The translations under genes were made by a program, and so were the position numbers. Below, in pieces: positions 37,637 through 49,800 of a stretch of 64,000 nucleotides of DNA. Position 1 is the first letter of the stretch; each line of letters starts with the position of its first letter. The notes beneath the pieces are model-generated. The model was not told the DNA's origin. It saw only the letters and a list, made by a program, of their open reading frames with translations, and did no database searches. The DNA is from Cinclus cinclus (taxonomy: Eukaryota > Chordata > Aves > Passeriformes > Cinclidae), in the NCBI RefSeq assembly GCF_963662255.1, contig NC_085050.1, forward strand, positions 23,112,131 through 23,176,130, given 5' to 3'.

Positions 37637-37804
37637 CTATGGCATCTCAGTGACAGGACGTTTCTGTTTCAAAGTGTCAATGAGAGACAAGACTCCTCTT
37701 TTGACATTAGTTGTAACTCTTCTGGTCACCGAGTCTGCAGGAGGTGGGGGCGGCCGAACTTTCTGTGAAGGAGGTCTGGCCACTAAGCACTTCTGATATC
37801 GTAA
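37637..37804 (-). CDS. APBB2: APBB2 terminal coding exon
   Basis: Acceptor (minus) TTCGTTGCAG|TTACGATAT. It encodes [15 protein letters not shown], a run of five prolines, and ends VTEMP then TAG (CTA at 37,637-37,639 on +). There are 55 residues plus stop. It supplies the last turn of the PTB2 C-terminal helix and the tail. Confidence 0.97.
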   Translation of the reverse strand, partial: LRYQKCLVARPPSQKVRPPPPPADSVTRRVTTNVKRGVLSLIDTLKQKRPVTEMP

Positions 37805-40800
37805 CTGCAACGAAGCAAAGCCATTCTGCAATCATTACTGGATCAAATAACTTCACAGACTTTTAAAAGTACACTTTTAGGATTTTCTCATTAAATATAG
37901 TCAAACCTCTGTTTTGGCTGTGACAAAAAGCTTAGCTGAAGTTAATGGGAAATTGGTCTGTCAGTGTTCGGGCAGAAACTGTCCATTAGCACACAACAGA
38001 TATTAAATCATATAAATAACCATTTGAAAACTGAAAAATAAGTTTACTGGGTTCAGGTACTCTTGGAAAAGGATTATTTTCACTACATTATCACTGGATT
38101 TCATAACAAAATGTTTTTCTGACATTAGGTCACTTGTGTAGCGAGAGATTTCCAATTTACATAGATGTTGCAAAGGTCAGGAGAGAAAATAATTAAAAGG
38201 GCAGTGTTCACTAACCTGGCACTTCAAACATTAAATATATCACAATATTAATTCCTGCTTTTATCTTTCTTTTCTTTGTTTTGAAATTAATATAATTGCA
38301 AATTTGAAAAAATGATAATTTATGGAGGCGGTAAAAATCTAAAGTGCTATTAAATGCCTTTGAAGAAGGTCACTTACCATACAAGCAGCCTGAACAGCTT
38401 CTGATACATTGCCTGCATTTGGTTCACACCAAAAAACATGGCACTCAAAATGCTGGTTTCCTGTGTCCATAATGAAGGCGAACGTGTGGATGTCTTTGCC
38501 TACTCCCATGAAGGACAGGAACCGTACACGACACTCCACCATGACTTCCTCTTCATTCTGGTCATGAATCAAAGGATTGATTGTTGCTACTGGATACTCT
38601 GTGGAACTCTCAAATAAGTGGGAGGATATCCTGATACAGTATAGCAATTCCTTCTTATCTATCTGCATAAACCAAGTGTGCTTAGGCCTGAGCTGAATCT
38701 CCCCTTCTAGGATTTCACCAGAAAATCAAGGCTTTGAGCATTGCCACAAAATTTAAAAGATTGTACATTTTAGAAGCTGCTTGTTTTCTGAAGAAACAAA
38801 ACAACATGACTATAATGACTCCAAAACATGCTCCCCTATCACTGGTAGGTTACAGAGATGTTGATTTAGTAGCTCATCAAAAGGCATATATAAAATACTG
38901 CATTAGTAAGTCTCACTGTATTAAACTCTATAGAAAATACTCTACATTTTCTTCTGTAACACAGATTTTTATATTACTTTTGGCTTCCATACCAAGAGTA
39001 AGGCAAATACATTTTCAATTTAGGACTGCTACTACTTTGAGCTTAATCTACAACAATTTTAGGCTCAAAATTCCTAGAAAGGAAAACAGTGAATTTAAGT
39101 ATCTAATGAATACTTGTAATAATTTATTTCTGAGAACATGCTTGGAATGATAAAGAGAACTGAAGCTGATTTGAGCAGTAAGAGCCTCTGCAGATTCTGG
39201 AAAGAAATAAAATGCAAAATAAGCAAATGAATTTTAGCTTAAATTAACCCTACTAGCATTTCTGTGTTCCTGGTTTTCAACACTCATATTATTTTAACTG
39301 TGTTTTAAACAACATTCTGCCTTACTCTTTCATTGATGACTGTGACAGTAGCATCAGCAACGTTCATGGTAACTGGCAACCAGTCATCTTTGCTAGAAGA
39401 AGCCATTAGACTTTCAATGGCACTGTTCAGAGTATCCATCCCTAAAAGAGAATAAAATGCAATAGTGAAAAATAATATATATAAAAAATAACATATTTTT
39501 AATCTTCACACAGTAGTATAGAAAACAGATTGTTTTGGATTCCTTATTAAAATTAATTTGACTGCGGAAGAAAGTATTGTGAAGTTGTATTTCTCCATCT
39601 GGAAAACCTAAACAGGTGCCTCTGTCTTACAAAAAGACAGGATAGCATCTTGTTTAGCTTTTGTACCATTTCAGCTCTCTAGGGTCCTTCTCATTAGAAG
39701 CAGAGCTCATATTCAGAGAAAGCCATAGAAAGAAACCCCACCTTCTTGGCAGCTCCCAGAATACCCTATTTGCAAAACACATGTTTATATGATACCCTGA
39801 ATATTAGATGTCTTTGTGCCTGATTCATGTGACTGAAACAGAAGAGTTTCTACCCTTCAAAAATCATGCACTGGCACTCGACAAGCCATTACAGTTTAAA
39901 CAAGATACTTTGGAATTCACTTAAATGTTACATACCCACAGGTTTAGCTACAGGTAGCATGCCCAGGTACTGGACATGAAACTTCTGTACCAGTTCTGTC
40001 TTTGGTGTTGGGAAATCTACTGCATGGGAACAAAAGTCAATTTCTATTAATCAGCATTCACAGCAGGAAAAAGCACTTTTATTTCATCAATAACATAAAA
40101 CTGTTTACCCATTAATTGTACTCTGAAGGTATTGCATCGATTAAAAGAAATTTTTATTCCTTCCAATGAGAACAAGCCTCAACAATTTCAAAAGGTATTT
40201 TTTGTCTATGCTAAGAATAAAATCACATCATACTGCTGACATATTAAAACACAGAAAATATAGATGAATGCATCACTGAGATGTACAGACCTAAGTTTCA
40301 CTGCAGTAACTACGTAAAATCTGTAATCTGCTTTTAATACCATCCTTGCTAATATGTTAAACACAGTCTCCAAGTAATCAATACTACTGGAACAGTACAC
40401 ATTACACAGACCACTGCACAAGCTGAGTTATGGATTATAGGAATAAGATATTCAGTACAAACTGGTGGATCTAGAAGCATATAATCTGCTATAAAGCTAA
40501 CACCAAGTCTATTTGCTCTCCTGGAAACAAAACAGCAGCTACTAAGATATGGCAAATAATGGCACACAAAGAAAACTTCCTTCTACCATGCAGTGAAGTG
40601 TGCAGAAGCTGGAAGACAACCTACTTGCACCCTTGCCTCAGAAGTTGCTAAAATAGATGCTGAAAGCTAGGAGGAATACTCCCATGGCTCTTCTGAATCC
40701 AAGTGAGTGACTGGAGTATATTCTGGTTTTAAGGAAGATTTGGCCAACTGGTGCAGTGTCAAGTTGGGAGGTATTTCGATTAGAAAAAGACAATATCCTG

Positions 40801-43800
40801 AGTAGCCACAAATAAGTAAGACTGTGTTTGAAACACTTGCATTTCAAAATAAAAGAGGAAATGCACAAGTTGACAGAACTGAGCAGGACTCCATAGCTGT
40901 CAACATAATCACGAAAAATACTTGAAGTAATACAAGAACAGGTTATGATCAGTCAGATACATTAATTAAAAAGCAGGAATACACTCCTAACTTCTCCATC
41001 CAGCATGCTCCATTTTTGTCAAAATCTGCATCAGAAACAAAACTTAGCTAAAACAGGACTATCCTGAGGATATTAGCTGTAACACACAGTACCTTGCAGA
41101 GGAACATCAAGGGTGACATTTGTCCTGTCTTGCAATGAGCTGCAAGCCATAGCTTTAGCATTCTTCCGTTCAGCCATAATCTGAAGAAGATAGTAATAAT
41201 ACAGCATTTAAAAAATAAATATATATATATAGTACAGCAGCAACTACAAATCTATTACAACCCTATTTCTGAAATCTGAAGTAAGTCAGAAGGTACGTGG
41301 CTAAGCAGGTTATTCTTTTTTAATAACAACTTTAATTTTACTCCACTTTATTCATCATTCCTTGACTACATAAAGAACTTAAGTGATGTCCAAGGCTAGA
41401 TGAAAGAGAGGTTGAGGAGGAAAAAAGTGTAATCATTTTTATCAAAAGCAAAATTACAGTGAGGAGTAATATAGCAAGAAACATAAATATTTAACACACA
41501 CAGAAGAGTACTCTTTATGCATGTTCCTCTCTGAACTATCTTCTGCTGTGTATTTTTTTTCCTCCATTTTTATGTTTAATCTGGAATTAAAAATCCCATG
41601 CAAAATACAACATATTGTTCCTTCAAAATGTGTAGTACTAGCAAAAGTATATATAAACACTTTGGATGGCTATTCCCTACAAATATATGACTGAGACCAG
41701 ATCCAGGGAAGCTGACAGAGGTTTTACAAAGCTCATATATGAACCATAGCTATCTGCTTCTTTATGTTACAACTGTTCATTGTAATTAAGCTATAAAGAT
41801 ACCTGGTCTTTACAGCAGATCACGCTTGGTCTGAAAATGCTTCTAGCAAACTTCTCTCCTCTGCTCCCTCTATATTTTTTTTTAGGTTTTAAATTCTGAA
41901 AGTATTTTCAGTTGCAGGGTCACATGGGAATATTTCTGCCCCCTCTGATGAAAAATTATACACACTATCTTAGGAAGAACCCTGACTCAGTAAAGAGGTA
42001 CAGCATGTCAGCAGAAGCCAAGTGCTTCCCTGAATCAGGATTACATCTATTGCTGAGTTAACTGTGTTGCTATTAGCTATGGTTTGAAATGCCCAGTTGT
42101 TCTCCTATCCAAAATTAATGTCAGAAGTTTCATGTCATAGTTACTTATGTGACAGCTCTCTTCCCTTTCTGATATTCCTGTGTAAAACTACCATGGCATT
42201 TACTCAGTGTTGACCTTACTGGATAAAAGCAGCAGTAGTAAGGCCTGTGTAGAACATTCTTCCCTGCTAGAATTTCTGGAAATACCTGTGTGAACTGGAG
42301 AGTCGGAGGAGAACTAGGAAGAATATAACAGGTCTCCAGTCAGCCACTGCTGCAGTGCTGGTGTTAAAATTCACCAAGCACAGCCTGCAGCTCCTTGGCC
42401 AACCTGAGCAGCTCCCCAAGTGCTACCACTGGCACCCTCTCTGGAGCCCAAACCCACACAAACCTGCCAGGCTTTGCACAGCTGCTGGGCTACCTTCTGC
42501 CTCAGGCATAACTCTGCTGCCCAGAGGGTTGCAGTAATGCACACTGTGATAAGGCTCACATTGCTTGCATGGACCACAAACAAATTCAATACCACATCTT
42601 CAGTGTTGCAAAAATGAACAATTTTTAGACTACACAACTGACTACAGAGGAGGGTTTGGCATCACTGATTCCATTCACTAACATGAAGACAAAATGTAAA
42701 AAGCAAATAACAGTCATAAAGCAGAATTTTAAAACCTGAAGGTTTCCTAGTATTTCTAGAAGAGGTGTGACTCATGAGGACAGACAAGTCACACAGGGAT
42801 AACTGATAAGGTTACTCACACCCACAGCCCACTTTTTATGTGATGCAAACTAAGATGTTTTAAGGAAAACCAAAATGAGCAGTGTAATATTTTTAAAAAG
42901 GGGGATGCAGTCTCAAGTCCACCACAGCTCAATAAAAGAATAAAAAAAGAGTTTCAAGTAGATTAGCTTAACTTCTTCTTTATAAAGCCTTTCAGATTGC
43001 CCACTGTAAAAGATGTGCTGCACTGTTACTGCTGCATGAAATGACTGTATAGAGGACACTCATGAACAGATCATCCAAGAAAACCAAAATTAATAACCAG
43101 GGAATGGTGTCAAATCTGTAAGGCAGAATGACTGAAAAGAATAGTCCTCCCCAGTATTATGGACCACACTATCAGAGCAGGAACTAAAATCTTTTAATAC
43201 ACATAACTGGAGTACCTTAAACACCTTCGCCCTCATGATTTTTTAAAATACAGTTAGCAACTATTTTCCTCTATGTCCTGCAGGATAGTGCCATGGAATA
43301 AAACCATTCAAACAAGGTCTGACTTATTTATGGAGTTTAACATCGTTGTTTATTATTAATTGAACCTTTGTGTTCTTTTTCCATTTTGAACTTGCAGCTT
43401 CTTTATTATTCAGAAAAGCCTTTGGTCTCTATACACACTTGTCAAATCAAAAGCACATATCATCCTCCTCAAATCTAAATGCCCACTCTCCCATAATTCC
43501 CATCCATTTGTGTCCTTTCCCTTACAAATTCTCTACACTGTTTCTCATTGCCAGTTACATGAACAAAACTAACACTGCATACAACTGCTGATTACATAAG
43601 GCTCAGGGACCTCTGAATAGACAAATGCAGCTGATTTTAAATCCACTTGCCTTTGAGCAGATTTCGTGTAAACTTGTGGCAATGGCTTTAGCAGGTGTGT
43701 CACATCGGAACACATGACATTTCAGAATTCTTGTGTCTTTGTCTCTTGCCACGTAAGCAAAATCTCTGTGTAAACAAGATAAATGGACACATTAGAAACA

Positions 43801-46800
43801 TGCAAGACAAATTTGATGACATTAGAAACAGTAATATTTCCAAAGCTGCAAGTCCTACTTCAGTTTAACATGTGTATGTCTCAGCTCTCAAGGTATAAAA
43901 TACATGCCTTCAACAAAGCAGGTTTACAAATGTAATAAACTGTTTACCCATGAAACACGTATCTAAGATTTGGTGCTTAATCTATATAATTCAAAAGCTC
44001 ATTATGGTTTCCTAACCGTGCAACTTACTCAAGTTACAACCCATAATCCAAATGCAACTGTAAGTAAACAGGAAAATTTACTCAAATATGTTATTGAAGG
44101 TGAATTAGAGAGAGAACTACATATTAAGACAGAAAACACACGCAGCTCTTAACTGCTAAAAAAACCCCAAGAAACAGCATTCAACACTGTAGTCAGAGAA
44201 AAACTGTATTTCAAAGGACTCTATAAAGTATTTAAAATATGCAGATAGTAATTAGAGATCTGGTTGCAGAAGGGAGATGTGAACCTGCTGAGCTTTGCTC
44301 ACACTAATTGCCCTAAATTTCTGACCTTATTTTTTCCAAAGTTAAATAAAGCTGCCCTACGAAAGAGATATTTGCACTGTACTGACTAGTCACCACAGCA
44401 CAGTTTAGCTTTCTAGCATGGATGAAGGAAGTGCCATGACTAGGTTTGTTTGTTCTCAGGCTGCTTAAGAGCTGGAGCTTTTCTGAAACAGTCAGCAATA
44501 CATACTGAGCCAGGAAGAAGCCTGACTTTGCCCAGCTGCCAGCCTTGCTATACCAGATTCTCTGTTCACTGGTCTTGTACCTCTGCTTTTTCATGTTCTC
44601 CAAGCAACCACAGCTCATTCCTACTTTGTGACCCTCTTGCTACCTTCAGATTTCTCTGGGACTTTGTTCCAGCCTCTTATGCCTGAAGTCTCTTTTCAGT
44701 GCCTTTCTGCTTTACACATAAATATTTACCAGAAAAGCTCATAGTGGTGAAGAGATAGGAGGGATACTCCTAAGCCACAGGCCTATACTTTAGTATAAAT
44801 GAAATTATGTCTATATATAAAAGTCTGCAAATATTCTGGGCAGGGTTTAATGTAGCATGGATGGCCAATTTTAAAATTCATATTAAATGCCCAGTGAATT
44901 GAAGAATTTTACACTGAAACTATCCAGGGAGAATCAGAGACTGTGGCAAATGGATTGCTGGCCTTCCTGCTCTGTACAAGATACAGACACTGTCCTGCAG
45001 TTAAGTACTGTACCTGTATCCAACTGAACAGCAGATTTTGCTCTTCATGAGCCCTTGCAATATAAGGGCTGCTCAGTAACAGATACAGGTGGTTGCTCCA
45101 TCTAAGTGCTTTGCAACCTGAAGCCTGATGAATTTTATTTTAAAAAACCCAAGCCACACAAAACCATCAGAGCATGAGATCTGAAAGCAATTCCACATGA
45201 CAGAACCGTGCAGAAACACAGTGAAGCTGGAGGCCCCTCTCCATCTCGCTGCATCAAACCTGCCATGGCACAAATGAGGGCCCAGCAGGGACAGGAGGCA
45301 GTGGGGCAGAACGTGGAATGTGCTGCCACCTGAACCCTTCCTGCACAAGGAATGCAGTCCATGGGCTGCACTGGCTCTCACTGGCTGCAGTGCTGCCCTG
45401 ACAGCATGTAAGACACAGGCATCCTTTGGGACAGTGTTTTTACCCAACTGATGGTGACCTGCAGGAAAAATCACAAAGCAATAATCCAGGAAGGTGCTGT
45501 CTCTTACGGAAGATGCCCCAAGGTTTCCTCCCCAAGTCACTCAGCCACAAGAGCCTTTTGGCACATTGTTCCCTTTTTCTGCACTGCTAGTTGCTGAGTT
45601 TCAGCTGGAATCTTGCTCTTGGAAAAAGACTGATGCTTTTGGCTCATCTGAACAATGTGCCAAGCCTTGCTTTATAATGGTTTCCTCCTCGCTTAATGCA
45701 TCAAATGCAAGCTGAAGACTCCTAGATGGACTCAAAGAGAAGAGGTTATGGATCACCTGTAGCCTATGAAAAATTAGCAGCTATGGGGAACAAACATGAA
45801 ATGAGGTACCATAAAAAACCCCACAGGGTTGGTGGTGGGTGCTGGGAAGGAGCTGCCAGGACCACCTGGCCCACGCCTCAGTTCCACAAATGCTGCCTCA
45901 GTACCTCAGTGCTGCATGCAAGACTTGTGTCCTGCCTCTCCAGCCCTTGGTCCTGCAGTTTCTGTAAATCTTTCTGCTTGTAACAGTATGCAACCACAAA
46001 CAAGGCTGTGTAAAACAATTACAGAAGAAAATGACACACCAGCCTGTACATCAGTTTCAAGGACTGAGAGCTAATAAAACCCTTGTGGTGCTGTTGTAGA
46101 CTCACACACTAGTGGTTCACTGTAAGTACCTGAACAGCTTGAACAAAGTAAATCAGATAATTACATTCATGGACTGTGAATACGCCTAAAGCTTTAGATG
46201 ATCAGGGTCTGCATCTACCAAGACAAAGTATGAAATGTGAATTCTTCCAAACCTATGGTACCATATCATATTCAACCCTGCCAGCACCATCTGTTTTCAA
46301 ACCATCAATCAAAATTAGCACACAGACTGATGTCATTAATCCATGGAAGTCACCTAGATGCCTGTGTGCTTGCAGGAGTGGCTCTACATGGCAGCCCAGC
46401 AGCCAAGAACTGGAGATGGGGTACCAGCTGCTGGCAGCTGGCTCCTCCACTGCCAGCAGAAGCCTTGCAGCCTTGCTTCAGGCATTTCTAGGCATCTGGA
46501 AAACAGAGTTCCACAGTGCCTCTTGGAGAAGAAAGGTATGGATTTCAGTAATTCCTACAGCAACAATAAAATTTATGGAAACTTTTGTGTTTCCCTACAT
46601 AGGATCACAATGGAACTGCTGCTTTTCTGTCCAAAGCCTTGAATCCCAAGTAAGCCAGAAGACCAGTCTCTGATTCTTCTTCCACTTCAGATCCCTTCCA
46701 GGTTGCTTAATCTATAAACTTTCATTTGACTGCAGCTCACTTGAAGCTGATTAACATTTAAGTGAGATTTATGTGCAACAGGCCCCTGGGATAATGAAGA

Positions 46801-49800
46801 AGTGCTGAGCAACGTGTTTGCAATACAAATTTATAGAAAAAGGCAAATGCATCCTCTTACCACTCCCCTATCTTTACATTCTGCTAGAGAAACAAGTGAA
46901 AAAAGAAATTAAAAAGCCATTACAAAGCCCACAGCTGGATAGAGAGCTAGCACAGGGTTAACAGTGCATCTCATCCAGCTGGAGGAATCTGTCTCCATAG
47001 GGTGTGTGAGCACATGAAATCAGTGGGATCTGAATGACAGCTCCTAGTAAAATTTCATTCATGTCAGTGGGGAGAGCAGCAATGTGTTTAGTGGGAGAAT
47101 GATGTTACAAAAAAAGCTGTACACTCTTGAAAAATTCTTTGAAGTGCAACACTTCAGTTGATACAGGATTATAGAGAAGTACCACATAGAAGGAAATTTT
47201 AAATTTTTTTAATCATTTGCACATGTACTATGTAATCCATTAATAACTTTCCAGTTACAGGAACTAGATATAAATCAGTATTCTGGACAAAAGCTTGAAA
47301 AAACAGAAAAATAGACAAGAATCACTTTGTGCAAGAGTGATTAAGTCTGGTTCTGTTGAATAGTCTAAAATTTAGTAGTAGTTTATTTTGAAAGAATACA
47401 GAACTAGAGAAAGACTTTTTAAAAAGCAATTTTGAGAGCTGAAAAGACAATGTAAGGTGCTAAGTAGAAGGGACTTGAATTTTTATTTGCTCTTTTACTC
47501 TCTTTAATTGGCAAATGTCTACAGTCATTGACTAAACCTTAGATAGTAATACCTATTTAACACCTGGATAAGCATCACTTAGCTGCTCAACCTTGGATGA
47601 ATATAATCACATTAAAAGCAATTTATGCTAATGCTGTCCTGTTTGAGTAGCAGTTATAACCATTTGCCACTATTAGGCTAAAGTCCCAGGAGGCATCCCA
47701 ATTAAGTACAGCCTAAAAGAGTGGCATATCCTCCATTACCTTCTCACATTAAACTTATTTCTTCAAATGACTGCAAAAGAATGTAGAATTGCACAAAATC
47801 TTTTTTTTTTTTTTTTTTTTTTTTTGTTTTTGGTTAAGAATCCCTAACATCCTAGCCATAAAGTATGAAATAAAAATTTTTACTTTTCTCAATAAAATTA
47901 AATTGCTGCTATTTAAAACACCTACATTGAAATGATAGACATGGAGGAAAATATACATGTATTTCCAGATTTATGCATTACAAATTGTAACAAGAATCCT
48001 TGAACCAGAAAATTACATTCTCTGGGTTTGTCATAAATTGATTGAAATTCATCCAGAATAGCCAACAGAAGATGGTTTCTCTGTACTGGTGTATAGACTT
48101 CTGCAACTGCAGGGTCACAGAACAGATATGCTAGGCTGTGGGGAAACCATCTCCTGAGTCTGTAACTTTCAGGCTTCACTTTGCTTTCCTGAAAATAGCT
48201 CACCAGAGACTTATGAAAGCAGGAAAAAAAAGGGGGAGAGCAGCCACTACTATACAGAGCAGGGTCAGAGGCACCTGGCAGGGGGCTGCCATTCACTGCC
48301 AAGACTTGAACGCCCATGGGAGCAGAGGAGGAACAAAGCAAGAGAAGGGAGAGGAGGCACATGAGAAAAGCAGGTAAAATACAATGCCATCAAGGCCATC
48401 CTTGGGTGGGGTTTTTCCATGACACACAAATATTCTACTATGAATGGCAGAGAAGATGAGGTGCAAGAAACCCTGCAGTAATATGCATGTTAGAAATTAC
48501 AAATTCTCTGGATTAACATTTCAGGCTTTTTATCCAGACTCTTACTCACACAGGAGAAAGGAGAATGGCTTACAGATGAAATAATCTTTGTGATTCTGTT
48601 CTGTTCACTTGTCTTTTAATTATGGTCACACCAAGGAACTTGCAAAGTTAGGGAGAAAAATCCAAAGGTAAGAAAATGACAACTAGATTAAACAAGCAGC
48701 ATTCACAAATGCTGCAAAATCTGTTTGTAAATGATCTGCTGAAGATCTTTCATCTACTAGATACCAGACAGATACCAAGTGAAACCACTTCCCTTCCACC
48801 TGTTCCAAATGGAACTCATAGCTCCTTCTCCAGGTGAATATACACCCAACACTTTGGAACCAAATCCTGGAGGAGGAGGAGAAGGAAGAAAAATAACTAT
48901 TCCCAAGAGTTTTCTCCTTCCCATTTCTCTTAAAAATATCTATCCTTCTCTCCTCAGTGATAAGAGCTGGAAGTGATGTGGGGGAGAAAGAATTTTCCCA
49001 GTGTTTCTGACAGTTGCTGGAAATCCTAAACATACATGAAAGCCTTCAATTTTTCTTCACTCCAAGCATTTCACCTCACAGAACTCCTCTACCTCTTTAG
49101 CTGCTCTCCAGCTACAACCCAAAATGGCACACTTGGCCACCAGGACACTACCCTGGGTGATGAATTTTGGATCCAAATAGTTAAAATGCCCTCCCCAAGA
49201 AGAGATTAGGAGACTTTTCTTATTTTATTTTTTACACAATTTGAAAATGGATTTCCTTGCAGCAAAACATCAGCTCTGCATTTTAATAATTTCTCTTCAA
49301 ATGGTCTGGTATTGACAGCTTGTTTTTCTAATTCAAACATGAAGTTTGTAGGGCAAATTATCCCCTGCTGAAAGGCTGTTTGCTTCATTCCTTGGTAATG
49401 TAATTTGCTCCCTCTGAAGGAGGAGCTATGGCTACTTTGTGTGATACTTGGAAGCTTTAATCTGGCAGCCCTAAAACTCACAGTTGCCAGTTTTTCTTTG
49501 ATGTCTTATCATTGCCACAGTTCTGCATGCTTCCAAAATTTGTTATAAACCCTCTCAAGAGTTGATACGTCTGATACCCAGCTCAGCCCTTCAGAGCACA
49601 GCACTTCCAAGCCTGAAAACATTTGTGTGACTTTCAACTCTTATTTCCTTCCTGCAGCCTGATGCTTAGGCAGCTGCAAAAGCCAGTCCCCCAGATGGGC
49701 TTTCCAGGTCTCAGTGCTGCCCACCACCTTCCCCTGTGTGGAGGGGACAGGAGTCCTGTCAGCCTTGCCACCACTGCCTCACTGGCATGAAAGGTGGCTC

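Larger units (their letters stand above)
37805..43650 (-). other. APBB2: APBB2 introns between the PTB exons
   Basis: Five introns between the listed exons: 37805-38377, 38558-39325, 39442-39935, 40020-41092 and 41181-43650. They are AT-rich, with a short (TA)n near 41,217-41,231. No further exon or clear transposon was recognised. The GC-richer stretch at about 42,330-42,540 holds only unsupported frames. Confidence 0.6.

Noticed and set aside
46859..46885. Candidate APBB2 microexon at CTTAC-CACTCCC-CTATC on the minus strand
   Set aside because: It would be 7 nt and break the reading frame; the 6-nt site at 51,916 fits phase and residues.
47922..48362. 146-codon minus-strand frame ending near a T25 tract, suggesting a processed pseudogene
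   Set aside because: The translation is not recognised, the poly(A)-like tract is about 100 bases beyond the frame, and no parent gene could be named.
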